Shown: one piece after another, positions 28,088 to 37,330 of the stretch | How the letters are laid out: every line of letters begins with the position of its first letter | How positions within the stretch are numbered: the first letter of the stretch is position 1 | Assembly (NCBI RefSeq): GCF_012396125.1 | Contig: NZ_JAAXOX010000003.1 | Span: forward strand, 465,877-529,876 | DNA: 64,000 nucleotides | Direction of reading: 5' to 3' | Source: Cellulomonas denverensis | GTDB taxonomy: Bacteria > Actinomycetota > Actinomycetes > Actinomycetales > Cellulomonadaceae | Notes under the pieces: model-generated | What the model saw: the letters and a program-made list of their open reading frames with translations, nothing else | Told to the model about the DNA's origin: nothing | The model's database searches: none | Position numbers and translations under genes: made by a program

Positions 28088-29212
28088 ATGACCTCGACCC
28101 CCGTTGCCCTCAACCTGTCCACCCCCGCCCGGGGTGCCCGCGGCAAGCCGCCGAAGCACTTCGCCGACCTGACCCCCGCCGAGCGGGTGGAGAAGGTCGT
28201 GGAGCTGGGGGAGAAGCCGCTGCGCGCCAAGCAGCTGGCCACCCACTACTTCAGCCACCTGACCTCGGACCCGTCGGCGATGACCGACCTGCCCGCGGCC
28301 ACCCGCGACCTGCTGGTGGAGGCGCTGTTCCCGCCGCTGCTCACCCCGGCGCGCACGCTGCGGGCGGACGGCGGCACCACGGTCAAGACGCTGTGGCACC
28401 TGTTCGACGGTGCGAAGGTCGAGTCGGTGCTGATGCGCTACGCCAGCCGCTCCACCCTGTGCGTGTCCTCCCAGGCCGGCTGCGGCATGGCCTGCCCGTT
28501 CTGCGCGACCGGCCAGCTCGGCCTCACCCGCAATCTGTCGGCGGCGGAGATCATCGAGCAGGTGCGCTCGGCGGCGCGGTCGCTGGCGGCCGGCGAGGTG
28601 CCCGGCGGCGAGTCCCGGCTGTCCAACGTGGTGTTCATGGGCATGGGTGAGCCGCTGGCGAACTACAAGACCGTGCTGGCCACGGTGCGCGCGCTGACCG
28701 CCCCGGTGCCGGAGGGCTTCGGGATGAGCGCCCGGAACATCACGGTGTCGACGGTGGGCCTGGCCCCGGCGATGGACCGACTGGCCAAGGAGGGCATCCC
28801 GGTCACCCTGGCGCTGTCGCTGCACGCCCCGGACGACGAGCTGCGCTCCGAGTTGGTCCCGATGAACAGCCGGTTCTCGGTCAAGGAGGTGCTCGATTCC
28901 GCCCGCGGATACTTCGAGGCCACCGGCCGCCGGGTGTCGATCGAGTACGCGCTGATGCGGGACATCAACGACCAGGCCTGGCGCGCCGACCTGCTGGGCA
29001 CCGAGTTGAACCGGCGCGGGCGCGGCTGGGTGCACTGCAACCCGATTCCTTTGAATCCGACCCCCGGTTCGAAGTGGACGGCGAGCGATCCCGCGGTCGA
29101 GGCCGAGTTCGTGGCACGCTTGCGCGCACACGGCATCCCGACCACCGTGCGGGACACCCGGGGCAGCGACATCGACGGCGCCTGCGGTCAGCTGGCGGCT
29201 GAGGAGGACTGA
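28088..29212 (+). CDS. rlmN: 23S rRNA (adenine2503-C2)-methyltransferase RlmN
   Basis: Radical-SAM methyltransferase acting on A2503 of 23S rRNA and A37 of some tRNAs. 374 residues. The CxxxCxxC cluster is in [29 protein letters not shown] and [16 protein letters not shown] follow. The second catalytic cysteine is near the C-terminus in [11 protein letters not shown]. The ATG at 28088 is weakly preceded by a purine run. A DivIVA-domain gene starts 2 nt after the stop. Confidence 0.96.
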   Translation: MTSTPVALNLSTPARGARGKPPKHFADLTPAERVEKVVELGEKPLRAKQLATHYFSHLTSDPSAMTDLPAATRDLLVEALFPPLLTPARTLRADGGTTVKTLWHLFDGAKVESVLMRYASRSTLCVSSQAGCGMACPFCATGQLGLTRNLSAAEIIEQVRSAARSLAAGEVPGGESRLSNVVFMGMGEPLANYKTVLATVRALTAPVPEGFGMSARNITVSTVGLAPAMDRLAKEGIPVTLALSLHAPDDELRSELVPMNSRFSVKEVLDSARGYFEATGRRVSIEYALMRDINDQAWRADLLGTELNRRGRGWVHCNPIPLNPTPGSKWTASDPAVEAEFVARLRAHGIPTTVRDTRGSDIDGACGQLAAEED

Positions 29213-29214
29213 GA

Positions 29215-29772
29215 ATGAGCGACGGCGGCATGTTCCGCAGGGTGTCCGGGATGAAGACCGGGTACCACACGGAGGAGGTCGACGACTTCTTCGCTCACGC
29301 CCGGACCGTGTACGAGCAGGGACCGGCCGGCGCGCTCACCGGGAAGGACGTACGCACCGTCGCCTTCGACCTGGTGCGGCACGGGTACTCCACCACCGCG
29401 GTGGACGCCGCGCTGGACCGCCTGGAGGCCGCCTTCGTGGCGCGGTCCCGGGCCGACTTCATCAACGAGCGTGGCCGTCAGGCCTGGCTGGAGCACCTGG
29501 CCGACCAGGCCCGCACGCTGTACGGCCGGCTCACCCGTCCGGACGGGGAGCGCTTCGCCCCGCCGACCGGCCGGAAGACCGGCTATGACGCCGCGCAGGT
29601 GGACGACCTGTGCCACCGCCTGATCGCCTACTTCGACCGGAACGAGCCGCTGGCCGCCCAGGAACTGCGCACCGCGGTCTTCGCCCGGGCCCGGGGCAAC
29701 CACGCCTACGACGAGGGACCGGTGGACGCCTTCCTGGAGCGGGCGGTCGACGTCCTGCTCGCCGCGGAGTGA
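29215..29772 (+). CDS. DivIVA-domain protein with two N-terminal-type motifs
   Basis: 185 residues. Two DivIVA-type membrane-binding motifs are visible: [20 protein letters not shown] near residues 6-25 and [20 protein letters not shown] near 118-138. The extended coiled coil of Wag31/DivIVA is missing, so this is a small relative (DivIVA domain-containing protein), not the polar growth scaffold. GAGGAGG inside the rlmN end provides its ribosome binding site. Co-transcription with rlmN and dxr is likely. Function unknown. Confidence 0.85.
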   Translation: MSDGGMFRRVSGMKTGYHTEEVDDFFAHARTVYEQGPAGALTGKDVRTVAFDLVRHGYSTTAVDAALDRLEAAFVARSRADFINERGRQAWLEHLADQARTLYGRLTRPDGERFAPPTGRKTGYDAAQVDDLCHRLIAYFDRNEPLAAQELRTAVFARARGNHAYDEGPVDAFLERAVDVLLAAE

Positions 29773-29782
29773 GCCGGGCGGC

Positions 29783-30970
29783 ATGACCGCGCCCCGCGAG
29801 GTCGTCCTGCTCGGCTGCACCGGCTCGATCGGGGTCCAGGCCGAGGACGTGATCCGGCGCAACCCCGGGCGGTTCCGGGTCACCGGACTGGCCGCCGGGG
29901 GAGCCGACCCCGAGGCGCTGGCAGCCCAGGCGGTGCGACTCGGCGCGCAGACCGTCGCGGTCGCCGACCCGGGCGCCGCCGGTGCGGTGCTCGCCGCCTA
30001 CACCCGGCACGCCGCGACCGCCGGTCTGCGCCAGGCCGGCATCGAACTGCTCACCGGGCCGGAGGCCGCCGCCCAACTGGCGGCCCGGCCGGCGGACGTG
30101 GTGCTGAACGGCATCACCGGGTCGGTCGGCCTCGGTCCCACCCTCGCCGCGCTGACCGCGGGCAACACCCTGGCGCTGGCGAACAAGGAGTCCCTGGTGG
30201 TCGGCGGCGCCCTGGTGCGGGCCGCCCAGCAGCGCCCCGGGCAGATCGTCCCGGTGGACTCCGAGCACTCCGCGATCGCCCAGGCGCTGCGTGGGGGCCG
30301 CCGCGAGGAGGTGCGCCGCCTGGTGCTGACCGCCTCCGGTGGGCCGTTCCGCGGCCGCACCCCCGACCAGCTCACCGCGGTCACCCCGGAGCAGGCGCTG
30401 GCGCACCCCACCTGGCGGATGGGCCCGGTGGTGACGATCAACTCGGCCACCCTGGTGAACAAGGGCCTGGAGCTGATCGAGGCGCACTGGCTGTTCGACG
30501 TCCCGGCGGCGGACATCGAGGTGGTGGTGCACCCGCAGTCGGTGGTGCACTCGATGGTCGAGTTCACCGACGGGTCGACGCTGGCGCAGGCCTCGCCGCC
30601 GGACATGCGGCTGCCGATCGCGCTCGGACTGAGCTGGCCGGACCGGGTGCCGGAGACCGTGCCGCCCTGCGACTGGAGCACGGCGGCCACCTGGACCTTC
30701 GAACCGCTGGACTCCGGGACGTTCCCGGCGGTGGGACTCGCGCGGGCGGCAGTGGCGGCCTCGGCGACCCACCCGGCGGTGCTGAACGCGGCCAACGAGG
30801 TCGCGGTGGCGGCGTTCCTGGCCGGGGCGTGCCCGTTCCCGGCGATCGTGGCCACCGTTGAGCGGGTGCTGTCCGAGCACCGGGACGGGGTGGACACCAC
30901 CACGCTCGACCAGGTGCTCGCGGCGCAGGAGTGGGGCCGGGTGCGCGCGACCGAGCTGCTGGGGCGCTAG
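29783..30970 (+). CDS. dxr: 1-deoxy-D-xylulose 5-phosphate reductoisomerase
   Basis: Second committed enzyme of the MEP isoprenoid pathway (DXP to MEP, NADPH, Mg). 395 residues. NADPH site [11 protein letters not shown] (family more often GSTGSIG), [11 protein letters not shown], metal-binding [21 protein letters not shown], and [20 protein letters not shown]. All active-site segments are intact. The next pathway gene present here is ispG at 35168. Confidence 0.97.
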   Translation: MTAPREVVLLGCTGSIGVQAEDVIRRNPGRFRVTGLAAGGADPEALAAQAVRLGAQTVAVADPGAAGAVLAAYTRHAATAGLRQAGIELLTGPEAAAQLAARPADVVLNGITGSVGLGPTLAALTAGNTLALANKESLVVGGALVRAAQQRPGQIVPVDSEHSAIAQALRGGRREEVRRLVLTASGGPFRGRTPDQLTAVTPEQALAHPTWRMGPVVTINSATLVNKGLELIEAHWLFDVPAADIEVVVHPQSVVHSMVEFTDGSTLAQASPPDMRLPIALGLSWPDRVPETVPPCDWSTAATWTFEPLDSGTFPAVGLARAAVAASATHPAVLNAANEVAVAAFLAGACPFPAIVATVERVLSEHRDGVDTTTLDQVLAAQEWGRVRATELLGR

Positions 30971-30976
30971 CCGGTC

Positions 30977-32431
30977 TCAGGCCCAGCCGTGTTCGGCGGC
31001 CCGGGTGAGCGCGCCGTCCGACCCGGTGAGCAGGTCCGCGAGCACCCGCCCGGAGAGGTTCGCCGCCGCGAGCGGTTCCGGGCCGTGCCCGCCGATCCAC
31101 GCCAGGCCGTCCGCGGTGACGCCCACCGGGTAGGGGTCGGCGGCGGCGCGGGTCCAGGACCAGGCGTGGCTGACCGGCACCGTGGCCAGGTCGGGGAACA
31201 GGTCGGCGGACATCGCGCGCAGCCGGCGCACCGCCCGGGCCGTGGCGCCCCGGTGGGCCGGATCCGATGCGGTGGCGTTGGTGCCGGCCTGACGGCGGGA
31301 GACCGCCCCGACCGCTGCCCCGGCCCAGTAGGCGCCGGCCGGTCGGGTACCGCCGGGCCGTCGCCCGAGCCCCGGGAGGACGCCGATCAGGACGAGCCGG
31401 TCGTCCGACGTCCGGACCGCGCGCAGGTCCGGCGGTTCGGCGGGGAGTGCGCCCCACGGCTGGGCCACGCCCCCGAGTCTGCGGCGGGCCGGGCGGTCGG
31501 GGGCGGCGGGGGCGTGGGCGTGGGCGTGGGAGGGCTCCGTCCCCTGCCCCACCGCGGCCGTCCGCCCGACGGGCCAGGGCCACCCACCCGAGCGGGCCAC
31601 GTGCAGCAGCTGGCCGCGCCGCAGCCCGATCCGCTCCCAGCGCGCCGCCTCGATCGGCACCGTCGCCAGCGCGACCTCGCCCACGGTCCGCGGCGACCAG
31701 ACTCCGCCCGGCACGGTGGCCGCCCCGGTGGCCTGGACGATCCGGTCGGCCCGGACGGTGCCCTGGTCGGTGACGACGGCGCCGGGGCTGATCCGCACCG
31801 CCCGGGTGTGCTCGGCGATCCGGGCGCCCCGGGACTCCAGGGCGCCGGCGAGCCCACGCAACAGCCGGACCGGGTGCACGGTGGCGCAGTCCGCGGTGCT
31901 GACCCCGCCCAGGGCGCCGGGCACCAGGACCCGGCGGCCCAGCGCTCCTGGGTCCAGCGACTGGTCGTCGGCACCCGGGTCCAGGGCGGCACGCACCCGG
32001 GCCAGCGAGCGGGGGTCCCGGGCGACCCGCAGCGCGCCGCGGAACCGGAAGTCGCACTCGATCTCCTCGGCCGCCGCGGTGCCGCCGACCTCGACCACCG
32101 CGTCCCGCAGCAGCGCGGTGGCCAGGGTGCCGTGTCCGCCGGGGTGGGGGTGCAGGGCACCGGTCCAGGCGGAGCAGGCGCCGGTGCCCTGGCCGCTCGC
32201 GCCGCCTGCCACCGTTCCGGCGTCGATCAGCAGGATGTCGAGCGCCGGATCGGCGTCCAGCAGCGCCCACGCCGCCCACAGGCCGCTCGCCCCGGCGCCG
32301 ACCACGACCACGTCCGCGGTGGTGTCGCCGTCCAGCGGGGGAGCAGGGGCGTAGTCGGGGTCGTTGTCGTGCCAGAGCGGGACGGCGCGCGGTTCGGTCT
32401 CGGTGCGCCAGGCCAGGGCGGGCAGGCTCAT
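30977..32431 (-). CDS. FAD-dependent oxidoreductase (DAO family)
   Basis: 484 residues from ATG 32431 (start MSLPALAWRTE); the frame runs on to 32515. The Rossmann dinucleotide site ADVVVVGAGASGLWAAWALL lies near residue 40, followed by an acidic ribose-binding strand (ILLIDAGTVAGGASG). The layout resembles glycine/D-amino-acid or gamma-glutamylputrescine oxidases, but the substrate cannot be assigned. A -10-like GATGCT 6 nt before the ATG suggests a leaderless mRNA. Convergent with dxr. Confidence 0.88.
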   Translation of the reverse strand: MSLPALAWRTETEPRAVPLWHDNDPDYAPAPPLDGDTTADVVVVGAGASGLWAAWALLDADPALDILLIDAGTVAGGASGQGTGACSAWTGALHPHPGGHGTLATALLRDAVVEVGGTAAAEEIECDFRFRGALRVARDPRSLARVRAALDPGADDQSLDPGALGRRVLVPGALGGVSTADCATVHPVRLLRGLAGALESRGARIAEHTRAVRISPGAVVTDQGTVRADRIVQATGAATVPGGVWSPRTVGEVALATVPIEAARWERIGLRRGQLLHVARSGGWPWPVGRTAAVGQGTEPSHAHAHAPAAPDRPARRRLGGVAQPWGALPAEPPDLRAVRTSDDRLVLIGVLPGLGRRPGGTRPAGAYWAGAAVGAVSRRQAGTNATASDPAHRGATARAVRRLRAMSADLFPDLATVPVSHAWSWTRAAADPYPVGVTADGLAWIGGHGPEPLAAANLSGRVLADLLTGSDGALTRAAEHGWA

Positions 32432-32437
32432 GGAGTC

Positions 32438-32443
32438 AGCATC
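32438..32443 (-). promoter_or_regulatory. Candidate -10 for the leaderless FAD oxidoreductase gene
   Basis: The minus strand reads GATGCT, then six bases (GACTCC), then ATG. No Shine-Dalgarno sequence. Confidence 0.4.
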
Positions 32444-32604
32444 GGCGTCCGTGCGGGGAACGGCAACGGCGGTGGGGCCGGGCCGCGCCCGGGCACGGAG
32501 CACACCGGTGGCCATCGCGCGGGCGGCCGGCGAGCGGCTGGGTTCCGTGGGGGTCGGCAGGGTGAAGTCGTCCCCGGACCGCTGACGCCCCGGTGCACCG
32601 CCGG

Positions 32605-32610
32605 TACCGT
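32605..32610 (+). promoter_or_regulatory. Candidate -10 for the leaderless GGDEF gene
   Basis: TACCGT, then six bases (GCCCGC), then the ATG at 32617. No Shine-Dalgarno sequence. Confidence 0.45.
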
Positions 32611-32616
32611 GCCCGC

Positions 32617-33744
32617 ATGAGCGCCCCGTACCGGGAGGTACCGATCGCCCGGCGTGCGGACGACCCCACCACCGCGGCGATCCGGCGGGTGTTGCTGGTC
32701 TGCCTGGCGGTGGGGCTGGTGGCCGTGGTGGCGGTGGCGGTGTTGCGCTGGTCCGACCTGTTGGTGCGCTGGACCTCGCCGGCGCTGGTGGGGGTGATCG
32801 GGCTGTTCGCCTGGCTGGTGCTGCGCCGGCCGCGGGCGGTGCTGCCGGTGGCCCGGCTGGTGCTGGTGGGGCTGGACCTGGTGTGGCTCGCGCTGCTGGC
32901 GGCCCGGTTGTCGATCAGCCCGGCGGACGGGGGTGGCTGGGACTCGCTGTTCCCCACCGTGTTCATGGGACTGGCTCTGTTCACCGTGATCGGGTACGTG
33001 GTGTTCGGCACCCGCCCCGCGGGGCTGCACGCGGCGGCGGTGGTCCTGGCGGTGTTGGTGGTGGGACCGATCGGGCTGCTCACCCCGCCCCGGGACACCG
33101 GGCACCTGCTGGATCTGGTCCGCTACGCGGTGTACCTGGCGGTGCTGGCGGCAATGCTGCACGTGCTGGCCCGGAGCAAGGAGCAGGCGGCCCGGGCGTA
33201 CCAGGCTGCCCGCACCGCCAGTGCGGAGGCGGCGAGCATGCGGGAGATGGCCTACCGCGACCCGCTCACCGGTGCGGCGAACCGGCGCCGGCTGGAGGAC
33301 GAGCTGGTGTACCAGGCCCGGCTGGTGGCGGCCGGGATGCCGGTGGCGCTGCTCTACCTGGACCTGGACCGGTTCAAGGACGTGAACGACACCCACGGGC
33401 ACGACACCGGGGATCGGGTGCTGACCGCGGTGGCGAGGGTGCTGGAGGGGGCGCTGCGCTCCGGCGACCTGGTGGCCCGGCTGGGCGGCGAGGAGTTCGT
33501 CGCGGTGGCGCCGGGACTGACCGCGGACGGGGCGGCGGAGACCGCCGAGCGGTTGCGGGTGCTGCTGCCGGAGGCGATCGGTGCCCAGGTGGGGGTGCCG
33601 GTGACCGCCAGCGTCGGGGTCACGATGCTCCGGGCGGGGGAGGGCCCGCACGAGGTGATCGCCCGGGCGGATGCGCTGATGTACCGGGCCAAGCGGGACG
33701 GGCGGAACCGGGTGGCCGCCGACGTCGGCCCGCACAATCACTGA
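32617..33744 (+). CDS. Membrane-bound GGDEF diguanylate cyclase
   Basis: Makes the second messenger c-di-GMP. 375 residues: five to six N-terminal membrane helices (about 25-190) with no recognisable sensor domain, a short helical linker (SKEQAARAYQAARTASAEAA), then the GGDEF domain (AYRDPLTGAANRRRLEDELV). The active-site motif is GGEEF (in LARLGGEEFVAVA). RSGD lies five residues upstream of it and fits the RxxD inhibitory c-di-GMP site. No EAL domain. Start ATG 32617 chosen for the TACCGT -10 spaced 6 nt; an in-frame GTG at 32593 is possible. Confidence 0.93.
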   Translation: MSAPYREVPIARRADDPTTAAIRRVLLVCLAVGLVAVVAVAVLRWSDLLVRWTSPALVGVIGLFAWLVLRRPRAVLPVARLVLVGLDLVWLALLAARLSISPADGGGWDSLFPTVFMGLALFTVIGYVVFGTRPAGLHAAAVVLAVLVVGPIGLLTPPRDTGHLLDLVRYAVYLAVLAAMLHVLARSKEQAARAYQAARTASAEAASMREMAYRDPLTGAANRRRLEDELVYQARLVAAGMPVALLYLDLDRFKDVNDTHGHDTGDRVLTAVARVLEGALRSGDLVARLGGEEFVAVAPGLTADGAAETAERLRVLLPEAIGAQVGVPVTASVGVTMLRAGEGPHEVIARADALMYRAKRDGRNRVAADVGPHNH

Positions 33745-33757
33745 ACGTCCAGCCGGT

Positions 33758-33773
33758 CCCCAGGAATCTGGGG
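33758..33773 (+). terminator. Short hairpin after the GGDEF gene
   Basis: CCCCAG-GAAT-CTGGGG, a perfect 6-bp stem 13 nt after the stop, immediately followed by the 12-bp palindrome GCACCATGGTGC. Weak terminator candidate. Confidence 0.35.
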
Positions 33774-33811
33774 CACCATGGTGCGGTTCTCGCAGTCAGG
33801 ATGGAGGGGTG

Positions 33812-35125
33812 ATGGCCTACGCGATCGGCGTGCTGGTCCTGATCGTGGGCGTGTTGGTCTCCATCGCGCTGCACGAGGTGGGCCACATGGTCCCGGCCAA
33901 GAAGTTCGGTGTCCGGGTCAGCCAGTACATGGTCGGCTTCGGCCCGACCCTGTGGTCGCGCACCCGCGGTGAGACCGAGTACGGCGTGAAGGCGATCCCG
34001 CTGGGCGGCTACGTCCGGCTGATCGGGATGTACCCGACCCCGGAGGCGGTGGGCAACCCGCCGGTGCGCGGCTGGTTCAGCCGGATCGCGGCCGAGGCCC
34101 GGGAGGCCAGCGCCGAGGAGATCCGCCCCGGGGAGGACCACCGTGCGTTCTACCGGCTGTCCACGCCCAAGAAGCTGATCGTGATGCTCGGCGGCCCGGT
34201 GATGAACCTGGTGATCGCGGTGGTGCTGCTCGGCGTGGTCTACGTCGGGATCGGCATGCCGCAGTCGTCGACCACCCTGGCGTCGGTCAGCGAGTGCGTG
34301 CTGCCCGCCGGGTCCACCGCCACCAGCTGCTCCGCCGACGACCCGCAGTCGCCCGGTGCGGCGGCCGGGCTGGAGCCGGGCGACCGGATCGTGTCCTACG
34401 ACGGCCAGGCGATCAGCTCCTGGGACCAGGTCTCCGGGCTGATCCGCCAGGACGCGGGCCGGACGGTACCGGTGGTGGTCGAGCGCAACGGCGAGCAGGT
34501 CACACTGCAGCTCACCCCGGTGGCCGCCGAGCGCCCGCAGGTGGACGACCAGGGCCAGGTGGTGACCGACGCCGACGGCGACCCGGTCTACACCGAGGTC
34601 GGCTTCGTCGGGATCAGCCCCGCGGACGAGCTGGTGCGCCAGCCGGTGTCCGAGGCGCTCGGCGTCACGGCGCAGGCGACCTGGGAGACGGCCAAGGCGG
34701 TGGCGACGCTGCCGGTGACGGTGGTGAACACGGTCAGCTCCGCCTTCGGTGGCGGCGAGCGGGATCCCAACGGGGTGATCAGCCTGGTCGGTGTCGGCCA
34801 GATCGCCGGCCAGATCGGCGGCTCCGACGCGGCGGGCTTCTCGATCGCGGAGCGGGTGGCGAGCATGTTGTCCCTGCTGGCGTCGTTGAACCTGGCGCTG
34901 TTCGCCTTCAACCTGATCCCGCTGGTGCCGCTGGACGGCGGGCACGTGGCGGCGGCGATGTGGGAGGGCATCAAGCGGCAGACCGCCCGGCTGCGGCACC
35001 TGCCCCGGCCCCGGCCCGCCGACGCCGCCCGGTTGCAGCCGGTGGCGCTCGGGGTGTTCGTGCTGCTCGGCGGCATGAGCGTGGTGCTGATGCTGGCCGA
35101 CATCGTCAACCCGATCACCGGCTGA
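33812..35125 (+). CDS. rseP: RseP/Rip1-type site-2 intramembrane metalloprotease
   Basis: Membrane zinc protease that cleaves anti-sigma factors and signal-peptide remnants. 437 residues from ATG 33812 (GGAGGGG upstream; GTG 33809 also in frame). The HExxH zinc motif is LHEVGH (His21, Glu22, His25). A single PDZ domain covers about 165-250 (GAAAGLEPGDRIVSYDGQ). The third metal ligand is in LIPLVPLDGGHVAAA near residue 375. About four membrane helices. Followed by ispG, a conserved actinobacterial pair. Confidence 0.95.
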   Translation: MAYAIGVLVLIVGVLVSIALHEVGHMVPAKKFGVRVSQYMVGFGPTLWSRTRGETEYGVKAIPLGGYVRLIGMYPTPEAVGNPPVRGWFSRIAAEAREASAEEIRPGEDHRAFYRLSTPKKLIVMLGGPVMNLVIAVVLLGVVYVGIGMPQSSTTLASVSECVLPAGSTATSCSADDPQSPGAAAGLEPGDRIVSYDGQAISSWDQVSGLIRQDAGRTVPVVVERNGEQVTLQLTPVAAERPQVDDQGQVVTDADGDPVYTEVGFVGISPADELVRQPVSEALGVTAQATWETAKAVATLPVTVVNTVSSAFGGGERDPNGVISLVGVGQIAGQIGGSDAAGFSIAERVASMLSLLASLNLALFAFNLIPLVPLDGGHVAAAMWEGIKRQTARLRHLPRPRPADAARLQPVALGVFVLLGGMSVVLMLADIVNPITG

Positions 35126-35155
35126 GCCCCGAGGTGCGGGCCGGGTGCACGGTGC

Positions 35156-35161
35156 GATGAT
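35156..35161 (+). promoter_or_regulatory. Candidate -10 for a leaderless ispG transcript
   Basis: GATGAT, then six bases (GAGCCG), then the GTG at 35168. No ribosome binding site. Confidence 0.4.
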
Positions 35162-35167
35162 GAGCCG

Positions 35168-36322
35168 GTGACCACGCCGATCGCCCTCGGGATGCCCGAG
35201 CCGCCCGCGCCGGTGCTGGCCCCCCGCCGCCCGACCAGGAAGATCCGGGTCGGCTCGGTGGAGGTCGGCGGCGACGCCCCGGTCAGTGTGCAGTCGATGA
35301 CCACCACGGTCACCGCGGACGTCAACGCCACCCTGCAGCAGATCGCCGAGCTGACCGCGGCCGGCTGCGACATCGTGCGGGTGGCGGTGCCCAGCCAGGA
35401 CGACGCGGACGCGCTGCCGGCGATCGCCCGCAAGTCGCAGATCCCGGTGGTCGCGGACATCCACTTCCAGCCGCGCTACGTCTACGCCGCGATCGATGCC
35501 GGCTGTGCGGCGGTCCGGGTGAACCCGGGCAACATCCGCGCGTTCGACGACCAGGTGCGCGGGATCGCCCGCGCCGCCGAGCAGGCCGGGGTGTCGCTCC
35601 GGATCGGGGTGAACGCCGGGTCGCTCGATCCGCGGCTGCTGGCCAAGTTCGGCCGGGCCACGCCGGAGGCGCTGGTGGAGTCGGCGGTGTGGGAAGCCTC
35701 GCTGTTCGAGGAGCACGACTTCCACGACTTCAAGATCTCGGTCAAGCACCACGACCCGGTGGTCACGGTGCGGGCCTACGAGCTGCTGTCCGAGCGGGGC
35801 GACTGGCCGCTGCACCTGGGCGTGACCGAGGCCGGCCCGGCGTTCCAGGGCACGATCAAGTCCGCCACGGCCTTCGGCGCGCTGCTCAGCCAGGGCATCG
35901 GCGACACGATCCGGGTGTCGCTGTCCGCCCCGCCGGTGGAGGAGGTCAAGGTCGGCATCCAGATCCTGCAGTCGCTGAACCTGCGGCCGCGGAAGCTGGA
36001 GATCGTGTCCTGCCCGTCCTGCGGGCGTGCGCAGGTGGACGTCTACTCGCTGGCCGAGCGGGTCACCGCCGGGCTGGAGGGCCTGAGCGTGCCGCTGCGG
36101 GTCGCCGTGATGGGCTGTGTGGTCAACGGACCGGGGGAGGCCCGGGAGGCCGACCTGGGGGTGGCGTCCGGGAACGGCAAGGGCCAGATCTTCGTCAAGG
36201 GCGAGGTGGTCCGGACGGTGCCGGAGTCCGCCATCGTGGAGACCCTGATCGACGAGGCGATGCGGATCGCGGACGGCATGACGCCGGTGGACGGTGCCGC
36301 GCCGGTGGTGCGGGTGTCGTGA
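35168..36322 (+). CDS. ispG: 4-hydroxy-3-methylbut-2-en-1-yl diphosphate synthase
   Basis: Iron-sulfur enzyme converting MEcPP to HMBPP in the MEP pathway. 384 residues. TIM-barrel segments [19 protein letters not shown] and [12 protein letters not shown]; [4Fe-4S] cysteines in SCPSCGRAQ and [11 protein letters not shown]. Full length. The GTG start is supported by the spaced -10-like hexamer. The stop overlaps the next gene (GTGA), so the GNAT protein is coupled to it. Confidence 0.97.
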   Translation: MTTPIALGMPEPPAPVLAPRRPTRKIRVGSVEVGGDAPVSVQSMTTTVTADVNATLQQIAELTAAGCDIVRVAVPSQDDADALPAIARKSQIPVVADIHFQPRYVYAAIDAGCAAVRVNPGNIRAFDDQVRGIARAAEQAGVSLRIGVNAGSLDPRLLAKFGRATPEALVESAVWEASLFEEHDFHDFKISVKHHDPVVTVRAYELLSERGDWPLHLGVTEAGPAFQGTIKSATAFGALLSQGIGDTIRVSLSAPPVEEVKVGIQILQSLNLRPRKLEIVSCPSCGRAQVDVYSLAERVTAGLEGLSVPLRVAVMGCVVNGPGEAREADLGVASGNGKGQIFVKGEVVRTVPESAIVETLIDEAMRIADGMTPVDGAAPVVRVS

Positions 36323-37239
36323 GGGACGTGGTGACGGCGGCGGGGCCCGGCGTCCGCAGCGGCCCGGGGACCGGACGGGTGCTCGGGGACGAGGACCTGC
36401 CCGCGGCGCTCGCGGTCTGCGGGCTCGACCCGGTGGCCTCGGTGCTGGCCACGGTGCGGCTGGAGCAGGCGGCGCGGATCGGACTGCGCCGCACCGGTGG
36501 TCACCTGTGGGGGTACCAGGTGGACGGCCTGCTGGTCGCGATCTGCTGGTCCGGGGCGAACCTGGTCCCGGTGATCCCCGCGCTGCCGGACGTGGATCCC
36601 GCCCGCGCCGCGCTGATCACCGAGCACGCCCTGGAGGCCTTCGGGGCCTTCGGCCGGGCGCAGGGCCGGCGGTGCTCGTCCATCGTCGGCGAGGCCCCGG
36701 CCGCACTCGGACTGTGGGACCGGCTGCGGCCCGCCTGGGGTCACGTGCGCGAGGTGCGCGACGACCAGCCGTCGATGGTGCTCGACCACGACCCCGCCGT
36801 CGCCCCCGACCCGCAGGTACGGCTGAGCCGTCCGGAGGAGTTCGACGCGCTGCTGCCGGCCTGTGTCCAGATGTTCACCGAGGAGGTCGGTTACTCCCCG
36901 CTGGCCGGCTCCGGTGGGGCGTACGAGGCCCGGGTGCGCGGGCTGATCCGCGACCGGCGGTCCTACGTCCGGATGGACGCCGATGGCCGGGTGGTGTTCA
37001 AGGCCGAACTCGGCGCCGTCGCCGGAGGTGTCGCGCAGGTGCAGGGCGTCTGGGTACGCCCGGACCGGCGCGGTGCCGGGCTGTCCGAGGCGGGGATGGC
37101 GGCGGTGGTCGCCCAGACCCGCCGGGAGGTCGCGCCGGTGGTGTCGCTGTACGCGAATGCCTACAACGCCCGGGCAATGGCGGCGTACCGGAAGGTCGGT
37201 TTCCGTCAGGTCGGGACCTTTGCCACCGTGTTGTTCTAG
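36319..37239 (+). CDS. GNAT acetyltransferase with N-terminal DUF4081-type domain
   Basis: 306 residues. The N-terminal half (about 20-150: [38 protein letters not shown]) looks like DUF4081, an actinobacterial partner of GNAT domains. The C-terminal GNAT fold shows acetyl-CoA motif A in [20 protein letters not shown] and motif B in [20 protein letters not shown]. Substrate unknown. The GTG start overlaps the ispG stop; this neighbour pair is common in actinobacteria. Confidence 0.9.
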   Translation: MRDVVTAAGPGVRSGPGTGRVLGDEDLPAALAVCGLDPVASVLATVRLEQAARIGLRRTGGHLWGYQVDGLLVAICWSGANLVPVIPALPDVDPARAALITEHALEAFGAFGRAQGRRCSSIVGEAPAALGLWDRLRPAWGHVREVRDDQPSMVLDHDPAVAPDPQVRLSRPEEFDALLPACVQMFTEEVGYSPLAGSGGAYEARVRGLIRDRRSYVRMDADGRVVFKAELGAVAGGVAQVQGVWVRPDRRGAGLSEAGMAAVVAQTRREVAPVVSLYANAYNARAMAAYRKVGFRQVGTFATVLF

Positions 37240-37273
37240 TCGCTGCACGTAGTGGCGGCCGCCGCGGTTCCCA

Positions 37274-37298
37274 GGTCGGCGATTCCGGCGCTCGCCGA
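37274..37298. terminator. Bidirectional hairpin between convergent GNAT and Fpg/Nei genes
   Basis: GTCGGCGA pairs with TCGCCGAC around a 9-nt loop. It lies in the 91-nt convergent gap. No U-tract on either strand. Confidence 0.45.
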
Positions 37299-37330
37299 CG
37301 ACAACGCCCCGGCGTCACCGCCGGCCTGCC

